DNA from: DASUVJ01 sp036378995
Lineage (GTDB): Bacteria; Patescibacteriota; Saccharimonadia; Saccharimonadales; Saccharimonadaceae
Direction of reading: 5' to 3'
DNA length: 6,194 nt
Assembly (NCBI GenBank): GCA_036378995.1
Contig: DASUVJ010000062.1
Span: forward strand, 1 to 6,194
The position numbers and the translations under genes are program-made. The notes beneath the pieces were generated by a model. The model did not search any database, was not told the DNA's origin, and saw only the letters and a program-made list of their open reading frames with translations. Below are positions 1-5,856 of this stretch, piece by piece. The number at the start of each line of letters is the position of its first letter. The first letter of the stretch is position 1.

Positions 1-1
1 C

Positions 2-2191
2 GGTACTAAAAAAGAGCTCTTAGCCACACAGTTTGAAAGCCATCATGCCCGTGAAGTATTCCCTTGTATCGACGAGCCTGAAGCCAAAGCGACATTCGAT
101 GTCACGCTCACGACAGAAGACGGAATCACCGTGCTTGGCAACATGCCGATTAAACAGCAGAGCGTAGAATCGGGCCAGCTTGTCACGACATTCGACACCA
201 CACCTCGTATGAGCACCTATCTGCTCGCCTGGGTAACCGGTGAATTGCACCGAAAAACCGCCACGACAAAAAGTGGCGTCGAGGTCAACATTTGGGCTAC
301 GCCAGCTCAATCACCTGAGAGTCTTGATTTTGCTCTCGATATCGCTACGCGTACCATTGACTTCTTTGACGATTATTTCAAAACACCGTATCCCCTGCCA
401 AAATCTGACCATGTCGCCCTTCCTGACTTCTCATCTGGCGCGATGGAAAACTGGGGTCTTGTCACCTACCGTGAGGTCGCACTTTTGGCCGATCCTAAAT
501 CTACAAGTGTCAGCAGCAAGCATTACATCGCGACTGTCATTGCGCACGAACTCTCCCATCAGTGGTTCGGCAATCTTGTCACCATGAAGTGGTGGAACAA
601 CCTCTGGCTGAACGAAAGCTTTGCAACACTCATGGAGTACATTGCCGTAGACGCACTTCACCCGGAGTGGAACGTTTGGCTGGATTTCTCTACGATGGAA
701 AGCATCATGGCCCTCCGCCGCGACAGCCTGGACGGCGTGCAGCCGGTACAGCTCGAGGTTCATCACCCGGATGAAATCAGCACCCTTTTTGACGGAGCGA
801 TCGTTTACGCGAAGGGCGCCCGCTTACTTCGGATGCTGCAGCATTATATCGGCCATGAAGCCTTCCAAGCCGGCCTACAGTCGTATTTCTCGAAGTATGC
901 CTACCGCAATACCGACGGTGACGATTTATGGAACGAGCTCTCAACTGCAAGTGGCAAAGATATTACCGGATTCATGAATACCTGGATCTCTCAATCTGGC
1001 TACCCTGTCGTTTCCGTTTCGCAGAATGGAAGTGAAATGACGCTTTCTCAGGAGCAATTCTTTGTAGGCCCGCATCAGCCATCGAGTAAAATATGGCCCA
1101 TTCCTTTAAGTGCTTCATCGAATGACCTTCCTGAACTCCTTGAAGAAAAAACACAGACGATAGTACACGAAGGTGCGTCGCCCGTAAGACTAAACATTGG
1201 CGACACCGGACACTTTATTACCCATTACGATAAAACTATGCTCGCCGCCATTACGGCCGAGATTAGCACAGGCACACTCTCGCCGCTTGACCGTCTACAG
1301 CTGCTCCACGAACAAACCCTGCTTGCCCGAGGCGGCGTCATCGCCACGTCCGAGCTCATTCCCCTGCTCGACGCATACAAGCACGAGACGGCCGAATCCG
1401 TCTGGGATATCATCGCACTTGCCGTCGGTGAGCTCAAAAAATTCGTAGAGGGCGACGAAGAGAGCACTGCGCGACTCCGAAAATTATCGGCCGATCTTGC
1501 CCGCGAGCAATACGCTCGTCTCGGTTGGGAAATGATTGACGGAGAAACGGAAGCAGACACAAAACTACGTGCCACAATCATTGGTATGATGATTTACGGA
1601 GAAGATGCCGATGTCATTGCGTCAGCGCTGGAGCGCATGAAGATTGACGATCTGGAGTCGATCGACCCAGAACTACGTTCACTGATCATGGGAACGGCCG
1701 TCCGCCACGGCAACGATTCTTCCCTCGTTGATCAGCTCATCCAAAAGTATAAGCAAACGTCATCCTCTGATCTGCAACAAGATATCGCAGGCGCGCTCAC
1801 CAGCTCGAAAGACCCTGTCGTACTAGCCCGCCTGCTTGAGTGCATCAAAGACGAAAGTATCGTGCGCCCACAAGATGCTGCCCGATGGTTCGTTTGGACT
1901 ATCCGCAACAAGGATGGACGTGAACTGGGATGGAAGTGGCTGCGAGACAATTGGTCATGGATCGAGAAGACCTTCAGCGGCGACAAGAGCTACGATGACT
2001 ATCCACGCTACGCCGCAAGTGCGCTCATGACACGCCGCCAACTGGAAGAATATGATGCATTCTTCACTCCGATGGAAAACATTCCTGCACTTACACGCGT
2101 TATCAGCATCGGCAAAAGCGAAATTGAAGGACGAGTTAGCCTTATCGAACGCGATGCCGAAGGTGTCCGAAGCGCTTTAGCTAATCTCTAA
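2..2191 (+). CDS. M1 family zinc aminopeptidase (PepN/ERAP-like), 5'-truncated
   Basis: Partial gene entering from the left edge; 729 residues are visible and roughly the first 100-125 are missing compared with typical 840-870 residue family members. The frame opens with the conserved TQFE...FPCIDEP block of the N-terminal beta domain (about residues 10-27 of the fragment). The catalytic domain follows: the GAMEN peptide-binding motif (bases 437-451, residues 146-150), the zinc motif HELSH (545-559, residues 182-186), the third zinc ligand Glu205 in NES (614-616, exactly 18 residues after HELSH), and the likely transition-state Tyr269 in VYAKGARLL (806-808). After about residue 330 an Ig-like strand region (GYPVVSVS) and a long helical ERAP1_C-like domain run to the end. 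Known of the family: it removes N-terminal amino acids from peptides using Zn. All catalytic residues are present, so it is probably active, for instance in recycling imported peptides (inference). Location in the cell cannot be judged without the N-terminus. It ends in TAA, overlapping the convergent rnhB by 15 bp. Confidence 0.96.
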   Translation, partial: GTKKELLATQFESHHAREVFPCIDEPEAKATFDVTLTTEDGITVLGNMPIKQQSVESGQLVTTFDTTPRMSTYLLAWVTGELHRKTATTKSGVEVNIWATPAQSPESLDFALDIATRTIDFFDDYFKTPYPLPKSDHVALPDFSSGAMENWGLVTYREVALLADPKSTSVSSKHYIATVIAHELSHQWFGNLVTMKWWNNLWLNESFATLMEYIAVDALHPEWNVWLDFSTMESIMALRRDSLDGVQPVQLEVHHPDEISTLFDGAIVYAKGARLLRMLQHYIGHEAFQAGLQSYFSKYAYRNTDGDDLWNELSTASGKDITGFMNTWISQSGYPVVSVSQNGSEMTLSQEQFFVGPHQPSSKIWPIPLSASSNDLPELLEEKTQTIVHEGASPVRLNIGDTGHFITHYDKTMLAAITAEISTGTLSPLDRLQLLHEQTLLARGGVIATSELIPLLDAYKHETAESVWDIIALAVGELKKFVEGDEESTARLRKLSADLAREQYARLGWEMIDGETEADTKLRATIIGMMIYGEDADVIASALERMKIDDLESIDPELRSLIMGTAVRHGNDSSLVDQLIQKYKQTSSSDLQQDIAGALTSSKDPVVLARLLECIKDESIVRPQDAARWFVWTIRNKDGRELGWKWLRDNWSWIEKTFSGDKSYDDYPRYAASALMTRRQLEEYDAFFTPMENIPALTRVISIGKSEIEGRVSLIERDAEGVRSALANL

Positions 2192-3112
2192 AAATTCGCG
2201 GAGCTCGGGCGGTTGACCAGAGAGGTCGGCAGCAGTTAACCGAATATCGACATCAAGTAAGTTATAGCGAGTAACGTATAATTCTGCGGCGAATGTCATT
2301 TGCCGCAGTTTTTTTGGCGTAATAGCAGCCATGCCACCACCTTGGCTTATAGAACGACGGTATTTTACCTCAGTAAAATAAATTGTTTTATCTTTTTTCG
2401 ATATGATGTCGATTTCGCAGAATTTCGTCCGCCAGTTCCGATCAAGAATCTCGTGGCCTTCGCGTCGAAGATAGTCTTCGGTCATTTGCTCGGCTTCATC
2501 GCCGATCTGCTTGGTGGTTACGATATCTTTATTAAAAACAGACTGGGCAGCCGGAGTAGTACCGGCGTATTTCTTCAGAGGAGCAAACGAGAGTCGATGT
2601 AGCGGCGACACGCCCTGTTCCTCAATAGCCTGACGGTGAACGGCAGTGCCATACCCTACATGGCCAGCAAATGAATAACCCGGAAAGACGTCGTCCGAGT
2701 GCATCATGTAGTTATCCCGAGCAACTTTGGCAATAATAGACGCCGCTGAGACACTTGGCACAAGAAGGTCAGCTTTCTTCATAAGAGTAACGCGCGGATC
2801 CTCGATGAGCCGGATGGTTCCGTCAATGATTATTTCTTTGTAGTCCGTACGAATATGCGCCAGTGCGCGCCGGCTCGCCAATTTAAGCGCCTCCGAAAGT
2901 CCGATCTGGTCAATATGTTTCGCGCTCACCCAACCAAGCCCGATTGCTGTGGCTTTTTGCCTGATTTCCCTATCGAGTGCAATCCGCTGACGCTTCGTGA
3001 GCTTTTTACTGTCTGTCAGGCCATCGATTTGCGCGCCGCCCAGCAACACGGCACCGACGACAAGAGGTCCCGCCCATGCACCTCTTCCGACTTCATCAAT
3101 ACCGACAATCAT
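2177..3112 (-). CDS. rnhB: Ribonuclease HII fused to a C-terminal YraN (UPF0102) endonuclease-like domain
   Basis: 311 residues from the ATG at 3112. Residues 1-185 are RNase HII, which cuts the RNA strand of RNA/DNA hybrids and starts removal of single ribonucleotides from DNA. Visible hallmarks are IDEVGRG (Asp6, Glu7), IIIDG (Asp97), KKAD (Asp115, 18 residues later as in the family), SIIAKVARD, and the GYGT motif (Tyr154) with PLHRLSF after it. After a linker (about 186-202), residues 203-300 match YraN/UPF0102: DEAE, N226-W-R, the CEIDII block (Glu233, Asp235), TEVKYR (Glu248, Lys250) and PKKLRQ, a PD-(D/E)xK-like nuclease pattern of unknown role. In many bacteria rnhB and yraN are separate but adjacent genes, often near rplS; here they are one chain. 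The start is chosen because IVGIDE is the usual N-terminus. The TTG at 3169 would make the upstream terminator coding. The gene ends in TAA, overlapping the aminopeptidase gene tail to tail. Confidence 0.95.
   Translation of the reverse strand: MIVGIDEVGRGAWAGPLVVGAVLLGGAQIDGLTDSKKLTKRQRIALDREIRQKATAIGLGWVSAKHIDQIGLSEALKLASRRALAHIRTDYKEIIIDGTIRLIEDPRVTLMKKADLLVPSVSAASIIAKVARDNYMMHSDDVFPGYSFAGHVGYGTAVHRQAIEEQGVSPLHRLSFAPLKKYAGTTPAAQSVFNKDIVTTKQIGDEAEQMTEDYLRREGHEILDRNWRTKFCEIDIISKKDKTIYFTEVKYRRSISQGGGMAAITPKKLRQMTFAAELYVTRYNLLDVDIRLTAADLSGQPPELREFLEIS
2284..2315 (+). terminator. Intrinsic terminator for the aminopeptidase gene, inside the antisense rnhB-yraN coding region
   Basis: A 7-bp perfect GC-rich stem (CTGCGGC 2284-2290 with GCCGCAG 2302-2308) can extend inward by one G-U and two A-U pairs (GAA with TTT) to 10 bp. 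This leaves a 5-nt loop TGTCA (2294-2298). Seven T follow directly (2309-2315). This is the form of a plus-strand Rho-independent terminator and lies 93 nt after the aminopeptidase stop. On the other strand the same bases encode the K-L-R-Q-M-T-F-A-A stretch of the YraN domain. There is no A-run on its left flank, so it should not act on the minus strand. Confidence 0.75.
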
Positions 3113-3118
3113 ACGTTT

Positions 3119-3124
3119 AGTATA
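3119..3124 (-). promoter_or_regulatory. -10 box of rnhB, leaderless-type spacing
   Basis: On the minus strand TATACT is followed by six bases (AAACGT) and then the rnhB ATG at 3112. Transcription normally starts about 7 nt after the -10 hexamer, so the A of the ATG would be +1 and the mRNA would have no leader. No Shine-Dalgarno sequence is seen. The -35 position (about 3142-3147) falls in the hairpin of the rplS terminator and reads GGGAGC, which is a poor match, so the promoter rests on its -10 box alone. Confidence 0.55.
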
Positions 3125-3129
3125 CAGGA

Positions 3130-3160
3130 CAAACAAAAACCGCTCCCAGAGAGGGAGCGG
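3130..3160 (-). terminator. Intrinsic terminator of rplS
   Basis: Minus strand: a perfect 8-bp stem CCGCTCCC/GGGAGCGG (3160-3153 and 3147-3140) with a 5-nt loop TCTCT, followed by TTTTTGTTTG (3139-3130). It starts 18 nt after the rplS stop and ends before the rnhB -10 box. It therefore separates the two same-strand genes into two transcription units. On the plus strand the hairpin has no T tract. Confidence 0.9.
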
Positions 3161-3178
3161 CGATTGCAACGAGGGAAA

Positions 3179-3601
3179 CTATTTTGCTTCTTCAGCCTTT
3201 GGAGCTTCTTCTTTTGGTGCTTCTGCAACCTTGTTAACAGCTTCGCGGTCGAAAGTCTTTGCAATAAGACGAGCACTCTTACCACTACGGTTACGCAGGA
3301 ATGAGAGGTAGTTGCGGCGAACTTTCGCACGGCGAACGATCTCGATTTTTTCTACAAGCGGGCTATGGAGCAGGAAGCTCTTTTCAACGCCAACACCGCT
3401 AGCAATTTTGCGAACAGTAATACGTGAAGTGTGAGACTTCTTGTTGTCAGTACGGATAACGACGCCTTCAAAAATCTGAATACGCTCTTTGTTACCTTCT
3501 TTAATTTTCTGGTGAACGCGAACGGTGTCACCGCTACGTGCGTCAACAACGGCTGCTTTTTTCTGCTCGTCGTTAACTTTTTGGATTAGTGCAAAACTCA
3601 T
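3179..3601 (-). CDS. rplS: 50S ribosomal protein L19
   Basis: 140 residues. L19 sits at the interface of the 50S and 30S subunits. The core (about residues 1-115) carries the family signatures: the GDTVRVHQKI block (24-33), KERIQIFEGVVI (38-49), TVRKIASGVGVEKSF (62-76), LHSPLVEKIEIVRR (78-91), and the basic C-terminal stretch KVRRNYLSFLRNRSGKSARL (93-112). The usual bacterial protein is about 115 residues long. Here about 25 more residues follow, ending in a low-complexity tail rich in Ala, Lys, Glu and Pro (126-140). The ATG at 3601 begins MSFALIQKVN, a normal L19 N-terminus. The leader of about 36 nt has no strong Shine-Dalgarno sequence (GCGAGAG is the nearest). It has its own promoter and terminator, and rnhB lies downstream in a commonly seen neighbourhood. 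Confidence 0.98.
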   Translation of the reverse strand: MSFALIQKVNDEQKKAAVVDARSGDTVRVHQKIKEGNKERIQIFEGVVIRTDNKKSHTSRITVRKIASGVGVEKSFLLHSPLVEKIEIVRRAKVRRNYLSFLRNRSGKSARLIAKTFDREAVNKVAEAPKEEAPKAEEAK

Positions 3602-3643
3602 TATTCTCTCGCTTTACTCGTTTATGAATACAATCAGTAATTG

Positions 3644-3672
3644 ATTATAGCAAATACATCCGTTTTTTTAAA
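3644..3672 (-). promoter_or_regulatory. Sigma70-type promoter of rplS
   Basis: Read on the minus strand: -35 TTTAAA (3672-3667, 4 of 6 consensus bases), a 17-nt spacer, and a consensus -10 TATAAT (3649-3644). The -10 is extended by TGC immediately upstream (TGnTATAAT). The expected start is near 3637, giving a leader of about 36 nt. A perfect extended -10 with optimal spacing fits a strongly expressed ribosomal protein gene. Confidence 0.82.
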
Positions 3673-3675
3673 GGG

Positions 3676-3704
3676 TTTTGAAGCATTTCGTCTCGAGCTA
3701 TACT
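3676..3704 (+). promoter_or_regulatory. Promoter of the malic enzyme gene, leaderless-type spacing
   Basis: The -10 box TATACT is at 3699-3704, then six bases (AGAGTA), then the ATG at 3711, so the predicted transcription start is the A of the start codon. A -35 of TTTTGA (3676-3681) gives a 17-nt spacer; TTGAAG (3678-3683) is a better hexamer but leaves only 15 nt. No Shine-Dalgarno sequence precedes the ATG. It lies back to back with the rplS promoter, the two -35 regions being only a few bases apart. Confidence 0.72.
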
Positions 3705-3710
3705 AGAGTA

Positions 3711-4844
3711 ATGAATTACGATGATCTTGCCCTTCAGCTTCACAAAGACAACCGAGGAAAAATTACGACGACTCTCCGCGATACCGACGAACTCACAAAA
3801 GAGAAACTGAGCGCCTACTACACACCGGGCGTTGCCGCCGTCAGCAAGGCTATCGCAAAAGACCCTTCACTACTTGGCACATATACCTGGACGAATAACC
3901 TAGTAGCCGTCATTTCGGACGGGTCAGCCGTCTTGGGGCTCGGCAACATCGGTCCAAAAGGGTCGATGCCCGTGATGGAGGGAAAAGCCCTGCTGTTCAA
4001 GCACTTCGCAGACATCGACAGCATCCCTATTACACTTGATGTCCACGACACGGAATCTATTATTTCAACAGTTAAGGCAATTGCTCCTAGTTTTGGAGCC
4101 ATTAACCTGGAAGATATTGCCGCGCCGCAATGTTTTGAAATTGAGGAGCGGCTCAAAAACGAACTAGACATCCCAGTATTTCACGATGACCAGCATGGAA
4201 CAGCCGTTGTCACGCTCGCGGGCATCATCAATGCCATGAAGGTCACTGGCAAAACGCTCAGTGACTGCAAGATCGTTATTATTGGCGCCGGCGCTGCCGG
4301 AACGGCCATTACGAAGCTGCTTCATCGTTATGCGAAGCCTCAGATTATTGCCGTGGACAGCAAGGGTATCGTTGGCACTTCGCGCATGGACCTGAACGAT
4401 CAGAAGAAGGCGCTTCTCGACTACGTTGATGGTTCCGCCAAGGGAACATTGGCTGATGCCGTTAAAGATGCCGATATCTTTATTGGCGTCAGTCAGCCAG
4501 GCCTACTCACTAAAGAGCTGATCAGTACTATGGCAAAAGATCCGATCGTATTCGCTCTTGCTAACCCAACACCCGAGATCATGCCGGATGAAGCCAGGGC
4601 GGCAGGTGTTGCCATTATTGCGACCGGACGAAGCGATTTCCCTAACCAGGTCAATAATGCTATCGCCTTTCCAGGAATCTTCCGCGGCGCACTCGATAAC
4701 AAAGTGCAAAAAATTACCGATCAGCATAAAATTGCCGCCGCAAGCGCGATTGCCTCGCTTATAGACAATCCGACCGCAGACGAGATAGTCCCTTCCGTTT
4801 TTGACGAGCGTCTTGTTCCTGCGATCGCCAAAGTCATCGTATAG
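3711..4844 (+). CDS. Malic enzyme, NAD(P)-dependent, oxaloacetate-decarboxylating (short bacterial type)
   Basis: 377 residues; a soluble enzyme converting malate to pyruvate and CO2 while reducing NAD(P)+. The N-terminal malic domain (about 15-150) shows YYTPGVA (Tyr37 as likely catalytic Tyr) and SDGSAVLGLGN...GPKGSMPVMEGKALLFK (Lys92 as likely catalytic Lys). NLEDI (Glu134, Asp135) and FHDDQHGTA (Asp160) supply the metal ligands. The NAD-binding domain (about 160-377) shows a Rossmann loop IGAGAAG (191-197), Asp216 after the second strand, FALANPTPE (281-289) and the SDFPNQVNNAIAFPG block (308-322). Length matches the short bacterial class without the C-terminal phosphotransacetylase domain. 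NAD versus NADP use cannot be decided from sequence by eye. The start at 3711 is chosen over an in-frame TTG at 3678 because 3678 lies within the promoter. It ends with tandem stops TAG TAA. In an organism without a full TCA cycle it would supply pyruvate and reducing power (inference). Confidence 0.96.
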   Translation: MNYDDLALQLHKDNRGKITTTLRDTDELTKEKLSAYYTPGVAAVSKAIAKDPSLLGTYTWTNNLVAVISDGSAVLGLGNIGPKGSMPVMEGKALLFKHFADIDSIPITLDVHDTESIISTVKAIAPSFGAINLEDIAAPQCFEIEERLKNELDIPVFHDDQHGTAVVTLAGIINAMKVTGKTLSDCKIVIIGAGAAGTAITKLLHRYAKPQIIAVDSKGIVGTSRMDLNDQKKALLDYVDGSAKGTLADAVKDADIFIGVSQPGLLTKELISTMAKDPIVFALANPTPEIMPDEARAAGVAIIATGRSDFPNQVNNAIAFPGIFRGALDNKVQKITDQHKIAAASAIASLIDNPTADEIVPSVFDERLVPAIAKVIV

Positions 4845-4847
4845 TAA

Positions 4848-4876
4848 TTGACTATTATCGGAATATATCGTAAAGT
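4848..4876 (+). promoter_or_regulatory. Possible promoter upstream of the hypothetical gene
   Basis: TTGACT (4848-4853, 5 of 6 to the -35 consensus), exactly 17 nt, then TAAAGT (4871-4876, 4 of 6 to the -10 consensus). The predicted start is near 4883. It begins four bases after the malic enzyme stop. The -10 is imperfect, and transcription could also continue from the malic enzyme gene because no terminator is seen between them. Confidence 0.4.
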
Positions 4877-5007
4877 TTTTACTTATCTCCGAAAACAATC
4901 ATTATTACGATCATCGATTTCCCGACCCTCGCGACCTAGAGCCTCACGAGATCGCTTCACTATGCGAACGCATAGGAAGGCCGAGTGCTCAAGCGAACGT
5001 TTATCTT

Positions 5008-5856
5008 TTGCCCGATGCATTTATCAGCGAGATGTACCTCGACGATACGACGCTGGAAGTCGCAGAAATAAGACGGGTACTAAAAATAGCCCAAACTCCC
5101 GCAGAAGTTGAGCGATCAGTGCTTCGTTTAAACATTGAGGACCGAGAAGAAAGGAGCCGCAAATTCGGCTACCTTCTCGCCATGGGTGCTGTCAGCACCT
5201 ATAGCGCAATTAAATGGGCTGCGCGTGAACCCGACCTGGATCTCCTCTTCGGGCAGCCTCGGCTCGTAGAGTTTAGAACTGGGCGTCTTAGCTACGGTGC
5301 GCTTTATAATTTGTCGTATACTCAAGATCTGACAACGCCCATAGGTGACTTACTAGCAACACTTAATATAAACAACGAACATGATCTTCGAATAGGCTGC
5401 CAGCTTATTGACAACTACATTGACGCACAGCTCCTCCTTTGCAGTTATGGGTTATGTGACCCGGGATTTAAGTTTACCGACAACTGTGCACAGAGTATCC
5501 CTGCCCCGTTCGATGACAGCTTCATTAATTTTCGAGTCATCGACCTGGGTGAACTGAGTAGTGACATAGCACAATTTCTCGATCTGATCCAAAAAGAAGA
5601 CTGGCGGGATATCGTTAACCGCTCCGAATACACACAGCTCCCGAGTGAACTTCAAGAATATTTCAACGATGCTCTTAAGCAGCGGCTCACTTCCGAAGCA
5701 GTAACAAAGATATGGCACACTCGAATAGCAAGCAAATCTGCCGAGGCTGGCTACGATTCTTCGGCTGATGCTATTGCTAGTGAAAATATGATAGATTACG
5801 CCGTTCCATCTGAAATCGCGGTAATCTTAAGGCGTCAAAGCAACGAGGCTAGATAA
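5008..5856 (+). CDS. Hypothetical protein, family not recognised; true start uncertain and probably upstream
   Basis: 282 residues from a TTG at 5008; the first in-frame ATG is at 5032. I do not recognise a family or catalytic motif. It looks soluble and mostly helical. The one mildly hydrophobic stretch, YLLAMGAVSTYSAIKWAA (residues 55-72), is too polar to be a clear membrane segment. Four Cys (131, 145, 150, 160) are not arranged as an obvious metal site. The middle (about 85-180) reads like mixed alpha/beta sequence, and the C-terminal 100 residues are charged and helix-like. The same frame is open back to 4852 and encodes plausible protein (for example DHRFPDPRDLEPHEIASLC) but has no ATG, GTG or TTG there. 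The usual start may therefore be mutated, non-canonical, or hidden by a frameshift. No Shine-Dalgarno sequence precedes 5008 or 5032. The gene follows malic enzyme on the same strand and ends in TAA, overlapping the convergent pilB-like gene by 8 bp. Confidence 0.72.
   Translation: MPDAFISEMYLDDTTLEVAEIRRVLKIAQTPAEVERSVLRLNIEDREERSRKFGYLLAMGAVSTYSAIKWAAREPDLDLLFGQPRLVEFRTGRLSYGALYNLSYTQDLTTPIGDLLATLNINNEHDLRIGCQLIDNYIDAQLLLCSYGLCDPGFKFTDNCAQSIPAPFDDSFINFRVIDLGELSSDIAQFLDLIQKEDWRDIVNRSEYTQLPSELQEYFNDALKQRLTSEAVTKIWHTRIASKSAEAGYDSSADAIASENMIDYAVPSEIAVILRRQSNEAR

Noticed and set aside
431..766. Minus-strand open frame inside the aminopeptidase gene, and similar long antisense frames at 1225-1581 and 3818-4171
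   Set aside because: They lie opposite strongly conserved catalytic sequence, show no family similarity, and have low-complexity or Ser/Arg-rich translations typical of antisense shadows.
2192..2215. GC-rich stretch around GAGCTC next to an A run, considered as a minus-strand terminator for rnhB
   Set aside because: It lies before the rnhB stop on the minus strand, and no stem longer than about 3 bp with a usable loop can be formed.
3113..3169. In-frame TTG start 19 codons upstream of the rnhB ATG
   Set aside because: The extra residues would be translated from the rplS terminator hairpin and the -10 box; RNase HII normally begins just before the I-D-E motif.
3678..3710. In-frame TTG start 11 codons upstream of the malic enzyme ATG
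   Set aside because: These codons overlap the -35 and -10 boxes, and the family N-terminus fits the ATG at 3711.
4841..4855. Small inverted repeat ATAGT/ACTAT at the malic enzyme stop
   Set aside because: Only a 5-bp AT-rich stem with no T tract after it; not a credible terminator.
4848..5111. Open frame in the third phase starting at TTG 4848
   Set aside because: The translation is rich in Arg and Ser like an out-of-frame shadow, and overlaps the better coding frame of the hypothetical gene. Its first codons are kept in mind only as a possible frameshift partner.
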